Part shown: piece after piece, positions 1 to 8,637 of the stretch
Layout: each line of letters begins with the position of its first letter
How positions within the stretch are numbered: position 1 is the stretch's first letter
Source: Marinobacter litoralis
GTDB lineage: Bacteria; Pseudomonadota; Gammaproteobacteria; Pseudomonadales; Oleiphilaceae
Assembly: GCF_003336705.1 (NCBI RefSeq)
Contig: NZ_QMDL01000001.1
Location: forward strand, 1,054,001 to 1,118,000
Direction: 5' to 3'
Length of the DNA: 64,000 nucleotides
The notes under the pieces: generated by a model
Database searches by the model: none
Seen by the model: the letters and a program-made list of their open reading frames with translations, nothing else
Told to the model about the DNA's origin: nothing
Position numbers and translations under genes: made by a program

Positions 1-980
1 AGGCGCGCCAGAATCTCTGCGCTGGCACCAAGGGCGGCTGCTCTATCGTGGTAATGCTGGGACAGAGTCCGCAGGGGTTGAAAAAATTCCGGAGCCAACA
101 ACAAAATCAACAAGCCCGAAAACAGCGTAAGCTCTGAACTTGGCCCGAACGAGATATAGCCCAACAGCCCGAAACCTATGTAGATCGCAATCACTGCAAT
201 GGCCACCGATGCAAAGAACTCCAGCACCGCAGACGACAGGAAGGCAATCTTCAGGGTCTTTAGCGTAATCAGGCGAAATTGATCGGAGCGCTGGTGCAGC
301 GTGGCGCTGGCTTGGGCCGTTTGCCCAAATAACTGGAGGGTGGTTAGCCCCCGAACCTTGTCGAGAAACTGGCCGGAAAGCCGGCTGACGGTTTCAAAAT
401 GTTGCTGGTTAACCTTCTCTGCACCCATGCCCACCAGAGCCATGAATAAAGGAATCAAGGGCGCGGATAACACCAGGAAAATACCCGCCAGCCAATCCAG
501 CCAGAACACCACGGCCAGAATCATCAACGGTACAATCACCGATAACATCATTTGCGGAAGAAAACGGGCGAAGTAGCCATGCAGGGCTTCAACGTGATCC
601 AGCCATTCCCGGGCAAGGGAAGCGGCAGACGCGTCTGCCAGAGCCACAGGCCCGAGGGCTTGCCATTTGCGATGCAATTGCCGGCGAACATCGCGGCGCA
701 CTTCTTCACTGCAGCGTGCGGCAAAGCGGGTTTGTAAGCCTTGGCCAAGGGCGCGCAGTACGAGCACCGCTACCAAAACGAGAAATGCAGGAGTAAGGCT
801 GGCTACCGGCTGGTGCTCGATAACCCCTTGGTATACCAGCCAGGCCAGCAGCGCCATCTGTACGATGGTTGCCAGCCCAACCCATACGCCGGCTAACACC
901 GTGGCGCGTATCCAGCGCTGGCTGCTCTTGGTTAATCCAGACAGCCAGCGCCGGACACGGGCCGGGTCTGACGAGTCCAC
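1..980 (-). CDS. cydD: CydD, ABC exporter subunit for cytochrome bd assembly (3' end cut by window edge)
   Basis: Half of the CydDC heterodimeric ABC exporter, which moves cysteine/glutathione to the periplasm and is needed to assemble cytochrome bd oxidase. The minus strand reads open from a GTG at 978-980 to the window edge, about 326 residues. It shows the N-terminal transmembrane domain: hydrophobic helices near residues 24-50, 60-75, 145-185 and 245-290, ending in the conserved FFQPLRTLSQHYHDRAAALG stretch. The ATPase half lies outside the window. The GTG follows the cydB stop codon with no gap, so translation is probably coupled. Weak alternative starts exist further in, but the frame and similarity begin here. 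Confidence 0.85.
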   Translation of the reverse strand, partial: MDSSDPARVRRWLSGLTKSSQRWIRATVLAGVWVGLATIVQMALLAWLVYQGVIEHQPVASLTPAFLVLVAVLVLRALGQGLQTRFAARCSEEVRRDVRRQLHRKWQALGPVALADASAASLAREWLDHVEALHGYFARFLPQMMLSVIVPLMILAVVFWLDWLAGIFLVLSAPLIPLFMALVGMGAEKVNQQHFETVSRLSGQFLDKVRGLTTLQLFGQTAQASATLHQRSDQFRLITLKTLKIAFLSSAVLEFFASVAIAVIAIYIGFGLLGYISFGPSSELTLFSGLLILLLAPEFFQPLRTLSQHYHDRAAALGASAEILAR

Positions 981-1982
981 TTAGTGGTACCCCTCTCCGG
1001 CGCGTACCTTGCCGCGGAACACCCAATAGGTCCATGCGGTGTAAACCAGAATGATCGGAATAACGAACAGCAACCCGAGCAACAAGAACAGCTGCGCTTC
1101 CGGAGCCGAGGCGGCATCCCATAGGGTGTAGTCGGGTGGCACCACATACGGCCAACGGCTAACGATCAAGCCCAGGTAAGTGGTGATGAACAGCCCCATG
1201 GTGGCCACGAACGGCATGCCTTCAAAGCGGTTGCGAACCGAACGCCAGATCTGGAACGCGCACAGCAAGGTGATGGCTGGCAGAATCCAGATAATACCCA
1301 GATTCGAGAACCAGCGCTCCCAAACAAAGTTGTCAACGAAGGGCGTCCACACACTGATGATGCCAAACACCATCAGTACGGTGAACAACAGCGGCGTAGT
1401 AATGCGGTAAGCCCAGTCTTGCAGGCGACCTTCGGTTTTCAGGATCAGCCAGGTTGAGCCGAGCAAGGCATAGCCCGCCAAGGTGCCCAAACCGGTTAAC
1501 ACGGTAAAGGGCGTTAGCCAGTCCAGCGCGCCGCCAACGTACACGCCATCCACGGTGTTAAAACCCTGAATATAAGCGCCAACCACGGCCCCTTGAGCGA
1601 AAGTGGCAATGGTAGAGCCGCCCGCAAACGACCAGTTCCAAAGGTAGCGAGAGCTGCGCGCCTTGAACCGGAATTCAAAGGCAACGCCCCGGAAAATCAA
1701 ACCCGCCAGCATCAAAAACACACCAATGTACATCGCCGGAAGAATGATGCTGTACACCATCGGAAACGCAGCCAGCAATCCGGCCCCGCCCAGCACCAGC
1801 CAGGTTTCATTGCCGTCCCAGACCGGTGCCACCGAATTCATCATGGTGTCCCGATCTTCTTCCGAAGGTGCAAAGGGAAACAAGATTCCGATGCCCAGAT
1901 CAAAGCCGTCCATCAGGACGTACATGATAATTCCAAAACCGATAATAAATGCCCAGATGAGGGCTAAGTCGAACACTTCCAT
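981..1982 (-). CDS. cydB: Cytochrome bd-type quinol oxidase subunit II
   Basis: Membrane subunit II of the bd-type terminal oxidase, which pairs with CydA to oxidise quinol and reduce oxygen without pumping protons. The protein is 333 residues, close to the length of the cyanide-insensitive (Cio-type) subunit II. It opens with the family hallmark around YVLMDGFDLGIGILFPF and has about eight transmembrane helices. An NETWLVLGGAGLLAAFP stretch is typical. The start abuts the stop of cydA and the stop abuts cydD, so the three are one minus-strand operon. The small subunit CydX was not seen between cydB and cydD. Confidence 0.95.
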   Translation of the reverse strand: MEVFDLALIWAFIIGFGIIMYVLMDGFDLGIGILFPFAPSEEDRDTMMNSVAPVWDGNETWLVLGGAGLLAAFPMVYSIILPAMYIGVFLMLAGLIFRGVAFEFRFKARSSRYLWNWSFAGGSTIATFAQGAVVGAYIQGFNTVDGVYVGGALDWLTPFTVLTGLGTLAGYALLGSTWLILKTEGRLQDWAYRITTPLLFTVLMVFGIISVWTPFVDNFVWERWFSNLGIIWILPAITLLCAFQIWRSVRNRFEGMPFVATMGLFITTYLGLIVSRWPYVVPPDYTLWDAASAPEAQLFLLLGLLFVIPIILVYTAWTYWVFRGKVRAGEGYH

Positions 1983-3427
1983 TATTGCTGCCCCCCTTCA
2001 TTGGCGGTTTTCGCCGGATTTGCCGATTTCTCTTCCGAATCGTATTCAAACTGCACGTGTGCCGCCGATAGTGGGCGGGCAGGGCGGTCGGCTTCGTCTT
2101 CAGTATGACCGCCATCGCCTTCAAGCCCTACATACAGAACCCGCATCAGGTAGTACAAGCCGGCAGAGAAGATAGAGGCATACACCAACACGTAGCCAAT
2201 CAGTGTAAACAGGGCCATGCCGCCGGTGAGTGACGGGGTAACTGATTCTGCTTGCGTCATCATGCCGTACACCAACCAGGGCGCACGGCCCGTTTCGGTT
2301 ACGAACCAGCCTGTCAGTACCGCGAGAAACGGCGCAATACTCATGGCCCGCAGCCCTTGCAGGTACCAGCGTGTTTTATACAAGCGGCCGTCTTTGCGCA
2401 GCACCAAGCCAGTAATGGCAACCAGAATCATCAACATGCCAAGGCCGACCATCACCCGGAACGACCAGAACACAATGGCCACCGGCGGTTGCTCTTCAAC
2501 GGGCACCTCATTCAAGCCAAGAATCTCACCATCGAAATCGTGGGTGAGAATCAAACTGGCAAGGCTGGGAATGCCAATCTCGAAATGGTTGGTCTGGTTT
2601 TCCTGATCAGGAATGGCGAACAGGAGAAGGGGCACATTGGTGGAGGTTTCCCAATGACCTTCCATCGCAGCTACCTTCATCGGCTGGTGTTCCAGCGTGT
2701 TCAAACCGTGGAAATCGCCCACAACTGCCTGAGCCGGCGCAATGAACAGCAGCAGCCACAAACACATGGAAAGGGCTTTTTTGTTCGCTTCGACTTCGCG
2801 GCCTTTAAGCAAGTACCAAGCACTCACACCGGCCACCACAAAACTGCCGGTCAAGAAAGAGGCCAGCACCATGTGCATCAAACGGAACTTAAAGGAAGGA
2901 TTAAAAATGGCCTCGCCCCACGACAAAATGTGAAACGCGCCGTCTCTGAATTCGGTGCCGGCAGGCGTTTGCATCCAACTGTTAGCAGACAAAATCCAGA
3001 ATGTAGAAATGAGCGTGCCGATGGCGACCATAATGGCGGAGAACAGATGCGCCCCGGGTGGCACCTTATCTCGCCCAAACAGCAGAACCCCCAGAAAAGC
3101 GGCTTCAAGGAAGAAGGCCGTGAGCACCTCATAACTGAGTATAGGCCCCAAGAAGTTGGCCGAAGCCTGCGCGAAGTTACTCCAGTTGGTACCAAACTGG
3201 AACGACATCACGATGCCCGACACCACGCCCATACCGAACACCACCGCAAACACCTTGGTCCAGAAGGCAGACAGGGTGATCCACACCGGATTCTTGGTTT
3301 TGTAGCCAAGCCCTTCAAGCAGTGCGATATAGGATGCAAGCCCGATAGTGAACACCGGGAAAATGGCGTGAAATGACACGACAAACGCGAACTGGATTCG
3401 CGATAGGATGAGGGGATCTAGCTCCAT
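1982..3427 (-). CDS. cydA: Cytochrome bd-type quinol oxidase subunit I
   Basis: Haem-bearing subunit I of bd oxidase (haems b558, b595 and d), located in the inner membrane. I chose the ATG at 3425-3427, giving MELDPLILSRIQFAF and 481 residues, because GGAGG lies six bases upstream. A longer frame begins 17 codons earlier without such a site. The haem-ligand His in SFHAIFPVFTIG and the helix RLMHMVLASFLTGSFVV are present. The quinol loop is short, as in Cio-type enzymes. The conserved GRQPW block reads GRAPW here (GWFVTETGRAPW). It heads the operon cydA-cydB-cydD. Confidence 0.95.
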   Translation of the reverse strand: MELDPLILSRIQFAFVVSFHAIFPVFTIGLASYIALLEGLGYKTKNPVWITLSAFWTKVFAVVFGMGVVSGIVMSFQFGTNWSNFAQASANFLGPILSYEVLTAFFLEAAFLGVLLFGRDKVPPGAHLFSAIMVAIGTLISTFWILSANSWMQTPAGTEFRDGAFHILSWGEAIFNPSFKFRLMHMVLASFLTGSFVVAGVSAWYLLKGREVEANKKALSMCLWLLLFIAPAQAVVGDFHGLNTLEHQPMKVAAMEGHWETSTNVPLLLFAIPDQENQTNHFEIGIPSLASLILTHDFDGEILGLNEVPVEEQPPVAIVFWSFRVMVGLGMLMILVAITGLVLRKDGRLYKTRWYLQGLRAMSIAPFLAVLTGWFVTETGRAPWLVYGMMTQAESVTPSLTGGMALFTLIGYVLVYASIFSAGLYYLMRVLYVGLEGDGGHTEDEADRPARPLSAAHVQFEYDSEEKSANPAKTANEGGQQ

Positions 3428-3555
3428 TGGAACCTCCAGCAATGACATGCTTACAAAAGGGCATAGCCCGCACAGCAACAGCCTGGTGCATTTTGTAATA
3501 TTGTTATTACCAGCGGTTACGGTAATGCTAACGTGATCATACCAGAGAAACGCGA

Positions 3556-3566
3556 GACAATTTGTC
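3556..3566. promoter_or_regulatory. Perfect palindrome in the cydA/methyltransferase divergent gap
   Basis: GACAATTTGTC is an 11-base perfect palindrome about 130 bases upstream of cydA and 50 bases upstream of the divergent methyltransferase. A weak FNR/ANR-like site, TTGACATATCACAA, lies at 3573-3586 and matches 7 of the 10 defined FNR positions. Either could control cydABD by oxygen or redox state. Only the sequence symmetry is seen; the function is inferred. Confidence 0.3.
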
Positions 3567-3615
3567 GCACTCTTGACATATCACAACAACAAATCGAGCC
3601 AAATACGGTGAACCA

Positions 3616-4236
3616 ATGAGTTTTTACGAAAACCGCATCCTCCCTCACATCATCGACAAAGCCTGCTCAATGGGGCAGGTGATGAAGCTTCGTAGCCAGG
3701 TGGTTCCCCGTGCCAAAGGCCGAGTTCTGGAGGTTGGCATGGGCTCTGGGATCAACCTCGAATTCTACGATCCCGACCGTGTAGACATGGTGTACGGCCT
3801 GGAACCATCTGAAGGCATGCGCCGTAAAGCCCAAGTAAACCTCAACCGCTCGTCTATCAAAGTAGAATGGTTGGACCTTCCTGGCGAGAAAATACCGCTA
3901 GAAGATCACTCTGTAGATACCATTCTGCTGACATTCACCCTGTGCACCATCCCGGATTGGCAAGCCGCTCTTAAACAAATGAAGCGGGTACTCAAGCCCG
4001 GTGGGGAGCTGCTGTTCCTGGAACACGGTGAATCTCCTGATCAAGGTACCTGCAAATGGCAGCACCGGATCACTCCGGGCTGGAAAAAACTTGCAGGAGG
4101 CTGCCACCTGAACCGCAACATCGCGGAGTTATTGAAGCAGGGCGGTTTCCAAATTCAGGAACTCGAGAACCTGTACATCCCTAAAGCGCCAAAAATAGCA
4201 GGCTACATCTACAAGGGTGTCGCCACGAACGCCTAA
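3616..4236 (+). CDS. Class I SAM-dependent methyltransferase
   Basis: A 206-residue cytosolic methyltransferase of the UbiE/METTL7-like group. The SAM-binding glycine motif is VLEVGMGSGINLEFY near residues 37-51. It is followed by an acidic/LEPSEGM strand end, then ILLTFTLCTIPDWQAAL and LKPGGELLFLEHGES, the usual motifs for this fold. The substrate cannot be read from sequence. It is divergent from cydA and ends about 110 bases before the tRNA-Leu gene. The ATG has no strong ribosome site (GGTGAACCA upstream), so expression may be modest. Confidence 0.85.
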   Translation: MSFYENRILPHIIDKACSMGQVMKLRSQVVPRAKGRVLEVGMGSGINLEFYDPDRVDMVYGLEPSEGMRRKAQVNLNRSSIKVEWLDLPGEKIPLEDHSVDTILLTFTLCTIPDWQAALKQMKRVLKPGGELLFLEHGESPDQGTCKWQHRITPGWKKLAGGCHLNRNIAELLKQGGFQIQELENLYIPKAPKIAGYIYKGVATNA

Positions 4237-4348
4237 AATCACCAAAATTGTTCGCAAAATAAACAGCTTGGGCAGGAAGTTCAAGATCGGAATTGCGTTA
4301 GGCAACGGAGCCTTATACAATCTCGGCCTTCAGATTTTTCCCTCCGAT

Positions 4349-4435
4349 GCCCGGATGGTGAAATTGGTAGACACAAGAGACTTAAAATCTCTCGGCCGTA
4401 AGGCCGTGCCGGTTCGATTCCGGCTCCGGGCACCA
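4349..4435 (+). tRNA. tRNA-Leu (anticodon TAA)
   Basis: An 87-nucleotide class II tRNA. The acceptor stem GCCCGGA pairs with TCCGGGC, followed by A and an encoded CCA. The anticodon stem-loop AGAGA-CTTAAAA-TCTCT gives anticodon TAA. A long variable arm (CGGCC-GTAA-GGCCG) and a T-arm with GGTTCGATTCC are clear. The gene is the integration site of the element that follows: its 3' part is repeated at 13242-13299. Confidence 0.97.
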
Positions 4436-4437
4436 TT
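4405..4437. repeat. Left attachment site inside tRNA-Leu
   Basis: This 33-base stretch covers the T-arm, acceptor 3' strand, CCA and two following T bases of the tRNA. It is identical to 13267-13299. It marks the left boundary of the integrated element; integration preserves a complete tRNA gene here. Confidence 0.9.
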
Positions 4438-4492
4438 AAAAACAATATCTTAGAATTTTTCTCCTGCCTTCTTTTAAGTGCATCTTGTTTCG

Positions 4493-4511
4493 TGTAGACG
4501 CTATGTAGACA
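4493..4511. repeat. Left paired TGTAGAC motif (candidate integrase arm site)
   Basis: Two TGTAGAC heptamers start 11 bases apart (4493 and 4504), one helical turn. The same 19-base unit occurs inside the right end at 13094-13112 with one T-to-C difference. The location inside both ends of a tyrosine-recombinase element suggests arm-type integrase binding sites. Between the tRNA and the first gene (4436-4539) nothing else is evident. Confidence 0.55.
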
Positions 4512-4539
4512 CCAACCGCTTCGTTGTGGCAGGCTCTAT

Positions 4540-6612
4540 ATGCCTATGGTTGCTCAGGGAAGTGAAAAGATGGAATTTATAGAAGCTCTTCAATCGCCGA
4601 AGATTAAAATCAAACATCCAACGCAACGAGGGTTCAAACTCGCCACTTGGAAAAAGCACGAGCTCGAATACGAATTCCATCAACGGCAATCTCAGGCAGC
4701 CCATTCGTTCGGAACTATTCTTTTCCAGACACTCGAATTGTTACGAGATTGGTTGACCGAACTTGATAGACGAAAACCCGCGTCACTGAATAACGGGGTA
4801 TTGAGAAGGCATTTCGTGAGTTTGAGCAATCGACACAGAAAGGCCTTCGCTCAGCAAATGCAACAGCGTTTTGACGAATTTTCGGCATCGAATCAAACCG
4901 ACGACGTCATAATAAATAACCTGTCAGGCCTACCTGGAGCCGCGATCGGGCCCGAGGATTCTAATAACGGCCATCTCACTATCACTGATAGTGCGCATCA
5001 AATGGTAGACAATTTCCGACTTATATTAGGCAGCCTGCTTGCACGTAGAAAAGTCGATAAATGTGAAGAAAGTTTTGAGCCACTCGACGAAATGGAATGG
5101 CTTCATTTTCAAGAAATGGGCTCTGCCCTATATGACTTGCTGGAATCTTATTGGCATTTAGTTGTATATGAGGAAAACATTCCCCTTTACGACACCTCAA
5201 AGAATCTTCTATTACTTAATCCAGTATTTAATGAACTTAATGTAGCAAAAACTGTTTCTTTGATGAGGATGGAAAATCATAGAGCAGCAGTTTCGGCGAT
5301 TACAGGATCTTTTGTTAAAAACCGCCAAGCTTCAATGGATTACAAGTTCCCTATCGAGGCGGAAAAGTCCAAAGGTGTATCATATCGCGCAGTCCAGTTG
5401 AAAGATCAAGATTTCGAATTGCAGGGAATTTATGCTAGCGCCAAAAATGATATTGGTGACATCAAGGACTCTATTTCAGAGAGTGTTTGCTCAAAAGAGT
5501 CTTCTGAGCTTGGGTTTTCTCTAAGTGATGTTTTCGACGTATTCTTATCGTTGAGGATTTTTTCGGCATGGAAGTATGGAACGTTAAGTAACAATACGTC
5601 TTACTTCAAAAAAGGTGATTTGTCGAGATTTAATTTTGAAGTTGATATAGGAAAACTTGCACAGGTAGTTTCGACATGTGTTGGATTCCCGAAAAATAAG
5701 ACCAAGAAAATTCTCGAATTTCTGCACTTCGATTTTGGTAGTGACTACGACTTATGGTCCAATCCATTCATCAAAAAGAATGACAGTAAGAGCTTCGTCC
5801 TTATTGCGCCTTTTATGGAGGCTGTTCTTAGTAGGAACGCAGAATTTTGGCTTCGCCAGTTAAATATATCTCTTAGTAATAAAGGTGATGGATTCGAGGA
5901 ATACATAAGAAATAGAATTAATAAATCAATTGAGAATTCCCCACTTTCTGCGACAAGCTTCCAGGTGCCTGAAAAGATGATTAGGTTTTCTGGTCAGTTT
6001 GAGGAAATTGACTCGTTAGTTCTTATCGGCAACAGGGCGTTGGTAATCGAGATCAAGAATATTGTGGCAGTTGATAGCCCGGTTTCGTTTGGAACTGCTT
6101 CTAGGAGAATTAAGGAAGGAGTAGAGCAGGCCAAAAGAAAGAGTGAATTCATAAAAAATAACAGGCATGAATTTGTTTCTAGATATAATCTAGATATTGA
6201 GGCGGATGAACTTGAAACCGTACCGCTCGTTTTCGTAAGTAATTTTATTTGTGCTGGCTGCGTTATAGATGGGGTTTCCATCACAGACCAGTTAATTTTT
6301 GAGGCTTTTTTTATTAAGAAAGGACTAATTCCAATCCTTTCCCATGATGCTGGGACCTCAATTTCTCATAAAGTTGAGGTTGAGATTTACAAGTCTTCTT
6401 CAGATGCGCAGGACAAAATAGAGAAATACCTATCAAATCCGCCTCAGCTCCGCTTGATGAAGGATGCGCTTTTTTGTGCTTATTATGAATCTTCAATACA
6501 AATAATTCCTGGTTCAAAGGCCGTTCTGCGTCGGTTAGAAGTTAGTCAAGAGCATGAGTTAAATACTATTTTGAACACCGATTTCGGTTTTCCGCTTATA
6601 GTAAATAAGTAG
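4540..6612 (+). CDS. Large protein with C-terminal PD-(D/E)XK nuclease-like domain
   Basis: A 690-residue cytosolic protein of unknown family. Residues 1-440 look mostly helical without a motif I recognise. Residues 448-530 look like a PD-(D/E)XK nuclease core: GDGFEEYI (Glu453/454), then EEIDSLVLIGNRALVIEIKN with Asp491, Glu504 and Lys506, then a helix with EQAKRKSEF. No signal peptide or membrane segment is seen. The Met at 4570 (MEFIEAL) has GGGA upstream at good spacing and may be the true start, giving 680 residues. The gene is AT-rich compared with the flanking chromosome and is the only plus-strand gene of the element. Position and fold suggest a restriction or abortive-infection nuclease; this is inference. 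Confidence 0.75.
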   Translation: MPMVAQGSEKMEFIEALQSPKIKIKHPTQRGFKLATWKKHELEYEFHQRQSQAAHSFGTILFQTLELLRDWLTELDRRKPASLNNGVLRRHFVSLSNRHRKAFAQQMQQRFDEFSASNQTDDVIINNLSGLPGAAIGPEDSNNGHLTITDSAHQMVDNFRLILGSLLARRKVDKCEESFEPLDEMEWLHFQEMGSALYDLLESYWHLVVYEENIPLYDTSKNLLLLNPVFNELNVAKTVSLMRMENHRAAVSAITGSFVKNRQASMDYKFPIEAEKSKGVSYRAVQLKDQDFELQGIYASAKNDIGDIKDSISESVCSKESSELGFSLSDVFDVFLSLRIFSAWKYGTLSNNTSYFKKGDLSRFNFEVDIGKLAQVVSTCVGFPKNKTKKILEFLHFDFGSDYDLWSNPFIKKNDSKSFVLIAPFMEAVLSRNAEFWLRQLNISLSNKGDGFEEYIRNRINKSIENSPLSATSFQVPEKMIRFSGQFEEIDSLVLIGNRALVIEIKNIVAVDSPVSFGTASRRIKEGVEQAKRKSEFIKNNRHEFVSRYNLDIEADELETVPLVFVSNFICAGCVIDGVSITDQLIFEAFFIKKGLIPILSHDAGTSISHKVEVEIYKSSSDAQDKIEKYLSNPPQLRLMKDALFCAYYESSIQIIPGSKAVLRRLEVSQEHELNTILNTDFGFPLIVNK

Positions 6613-6656
6613 ATCATAGGCTTAGTGAATGAGTTTAGAGCTGATAAGTTGGCCTA

Positions 6657-8420
6657 CTATCGCCGGCTCGATGCCGTACAGTTATTGACAGAACTCCAAG
6701 GTGGCGGATGAACCTCACCACTCAGCTTCTCCCAGGTATACGCGGTGTCCTCGGGCAATGCGGCGATTTCCGCTTCTGTAGGTTCCCGGACCTGGGTTAG
6801 TTGCTGAAGGCGATCCAGCCAGGAGGAACCGGGATTAATCTCGGACTCTGCCTTCTTCGGTCGCTTGATCTCCCATCGCAGCGTTCGCGTGATCCAATAT
6901 CGGCCTTGAGCAAACAGGCCAAACAGCTTGCCTTTAGCCGGTTCGCCGTACTGATTAACTGGGCTATCCAGGTACTCGCCTGTATCCTGATCAAACTCTA
7001 GCCATTTTGCTGTTTTAATGGGCTGATCCGCTCGTTTGGCACACGGGCCATTCATCGCCTCGATAAAACCCGCCCAATCGCTTTTGTCCGCTGCTTGTCG
7101 GGCTTTCTCTACAACCTCGTCATCGGCATGATCCAAGCGACGTAACTCACGCCAGACGGTTACAGGTGGCCCGCCGAGTTGTTGAAACTGACGGATTCCA
7201 TGGATACTGGCCCAGGCGCGGACACGTGCAGCAACATCTTTAGTCAGGTTGCCATACCAGTCTTCGGCATCCTCGCCGTTTTCCTGAAACTCGCCGTCGA
7301 TGTTCTTGCAGATGTACTTAACGATGTAGCCGGTTGCTGACCCTCGGTCATAATCAATATCAACCGCCTCGAACCGGGCTTCTTGTGCTCCCGGTTCGTC
7401 GCCGTCTTCCTCCAAGGCATAGTCCCGCATGATTTCAACCATGCGCGCTTTGTGTTTGGGTTCAACGAACAGCATCAGGTGCCAATGCGGGGTTCCGTCA
7501 TGGTGGGGTTCTACGATCCTTAACCCATAGGTTCGGATTTCGTCTCGGTCTAGCTGGGCTCGAATGCGCGCCCACACCGAATTCAAGTAACTCTGGGCTT
7601 CGCTGGGTGTCGATCCGTTATATTTGGGGTTCGGTTGACCACTTATTTTGACGGGGTGGTATTTGCTGGGTGTGGTTAAGGTCAGGAATACCCCAGCATC
7701 GCCCATGTCTTGGGCGATCTTCTCAAAGCCGGACGCACGAACGATTAGCTCTGATCGGCGAACATATGGATTGCTAACCGACAGCGCTGACAGTTCCGCG
7801 AGGGTGTATTCCTGGCACTGATCGTTAACCGCGATCATTTCTTCAAGCAGGGAACGGTTGCGGGTTAGCTGTTCCTGATGGAGTTTTAACCCCCAATCGG
7901 ATACATAAACGCCCTTTTGCTTGGAAACGAGGCCATACTCACGGGCTACGTTGTCCAATACCCGTTTCTGTTCTTTCCGAATAAGGCGGCGCCACCACCT
8001 TTCACATTTTGTTCGTTCGATGCACCCTTTGTCCGTGTGGCTGTTTGGGAGGTTAAATGCGTAACGATCTAACAGTCTGGCGATGGCTCGCAGCGCTTCT
8101 TTCGTGTCTTTGATTCGCACGCTGGTTTCGCCGCAGGCTTTTGCCTTGGTTCTAGCAAAGTCCTTTAGCTCGGTATCGTCTATGGTGAACTTCAGATCCC
8201 GTCGTTGTAGTTTTGATTCCAGATCCTCCAAGGCCATTTCCAACGCAATGCACCCCCGATCCTGACCTATTAGGTACAGGTGGGGTTCGAGCTTAGGGAA
8301 TACCCTAGGGAACCGTTTACGGAACCGGGTTACCGCTTGTCGGGTTTGGCGCGTGCCGATGGTGTATAACCGGCCCTTGGTTCGATAGAACGCAAATTGC
8401 CTTTGGTCTGAGGGTGTCAT
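6657..8420 (-). CDS. HUH-type replication initiator (phage GPA/P2 A-like replication endonuclease)
   Basis: Probably nicks one strand at an origin and starts rolling-circle replication of the excised element. With the ATG at 8418-8420, preceded by GGGGG, the protein has 587 residues; the open frame extends 11 codons further. The HUH metal motif is DGTPHWHLMLF with His312 and His314. The two-tyrosine motif is GYIVKYICKN with Tyr365 and Tyr369, which is the arrangement of phage P2 A / phiX174 A-type Reps. It faces the unrelated plus-strand nuclease-like gene and lies downstream of alpA and a cluster of short repeats that may hold the origin. Confidence 0.88.
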   Translation of the reverse strand: MTPSDQRQFAFYRTKGRLYTIGTRQTRQAVTRFRKRFPRVFPKLEPHLYLIGQDRGCIALEMALEDLESKLQRRDLKFTIDDTELKDFARTKAKACGETSVRIKDTKEALRAIARLLDRYAFNLPNSHTDKGCIERTKCERWWRRLIRKEQKRVLDNVAREYGLVSKQKGVYVSDWGLKLHQEQLTRNRSLLEEMIAVNDQCQEYTLAELSALSVSNPYVRRSELIVRASGFEKIAQDMGDAGVFLTLTTPSKYHPVKISGQPNPKYNGSTPSEAQSYLNSVWARIRAQLDRDEIRTYGLRIVEPHHDGTPHWHLMLFVEPKHKARMVEIMRDYALEEDGDEPGAQEARFEAVDIDYDRGSATGYIVKYICKNIDGEFQENGEDAEDWYGNLTKDVAARVRAWASIHGIRQFQQLGGPPVTVWRELRRLDHADDEVVEKARQAADKSDWAGFIEAMNGPCAKRADQPIKTAKWLEFDQDTGEYLDSPVNQYGEPAKGKLFGLFAQGRYWITRTLRWEIKRPKKAESEINPGSSWLDRLQQLTQVREPTEAEIAALPEDTAYTWEKLSGEVHPPPWSSVNNCTASSRR

Positions 8421-8444
8421 GCAACCCCCAGAACATAACGTGTA

Positions 8445-8464
8445 CCTGCCCATAATAGGGCAGG
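8445..8464. repeat. Perfect 7-bp inverted repeat upstream of rep
   Basis: CCTGCCC at 8445-8451 and GGGCAGG at 8458-8464 with a 6-base AT spacer form a perfect hairpin just upstream of the rep start. A second one, TGTACC (8499-8504) with GGTACA (8511-8516), follows. Either could be a nick-site hairpin or an operator; a role is not shown. Confidence 0.5.
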
Positions 8465-8524
8465 GGTAGGGGCTGGTGAACCTGCTGATTGTTGGGGGTG
8501 TACCCTATAAGGTACAGGGAGGGT

Positions 8525-8619
8525 CGTTAACGAACTAACGGATGCTCGTTGTCCGTTAACGAACCTGTGAGGAAAAACTCTCCGTAACGGTCGGTTGACG
8601 GTAGTTCGATCCGTTAACG
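8525..8619. repeat. CGTTAACG repeat cluster between alpA and rep
   Basis: CGTTAACGAAC occurs at 8525-8535 and again at 8554-8564, and CGTTAACG occurs at 8612-8619. The last two are preceded by TC. Related half-copies (TAACGGA at 8537-8543, TCCGTAACGG at 8581-8590) lie between them. The octamer is self-complementary. The cluster sits in the 217-base gap between alpA and rep, a natural position for Rep-binding iterons or AlpA operators. Confidence 0.55.
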
Positions 8620-8637
8620 TTATGATCACCTCGGCCA

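Noticed and set aside
981..1000. A CydX gene between cydB and cydD
   Set aside because: cydD starts directly after the cydB stop, leaving no room.
2252..3376. Plus-strand open frame of 374 codons opposite cydA
   Set aside because: It is His/Gln/Arg-rich, has no ribosome site, and is fully antisense to a clear cydA.
4217..4453. Plus-strand open frame covering the tRNA
   Set aside because: Its C-terminal part is the tRNA-Leu sequence read as protein; no ribosome site or similarity.
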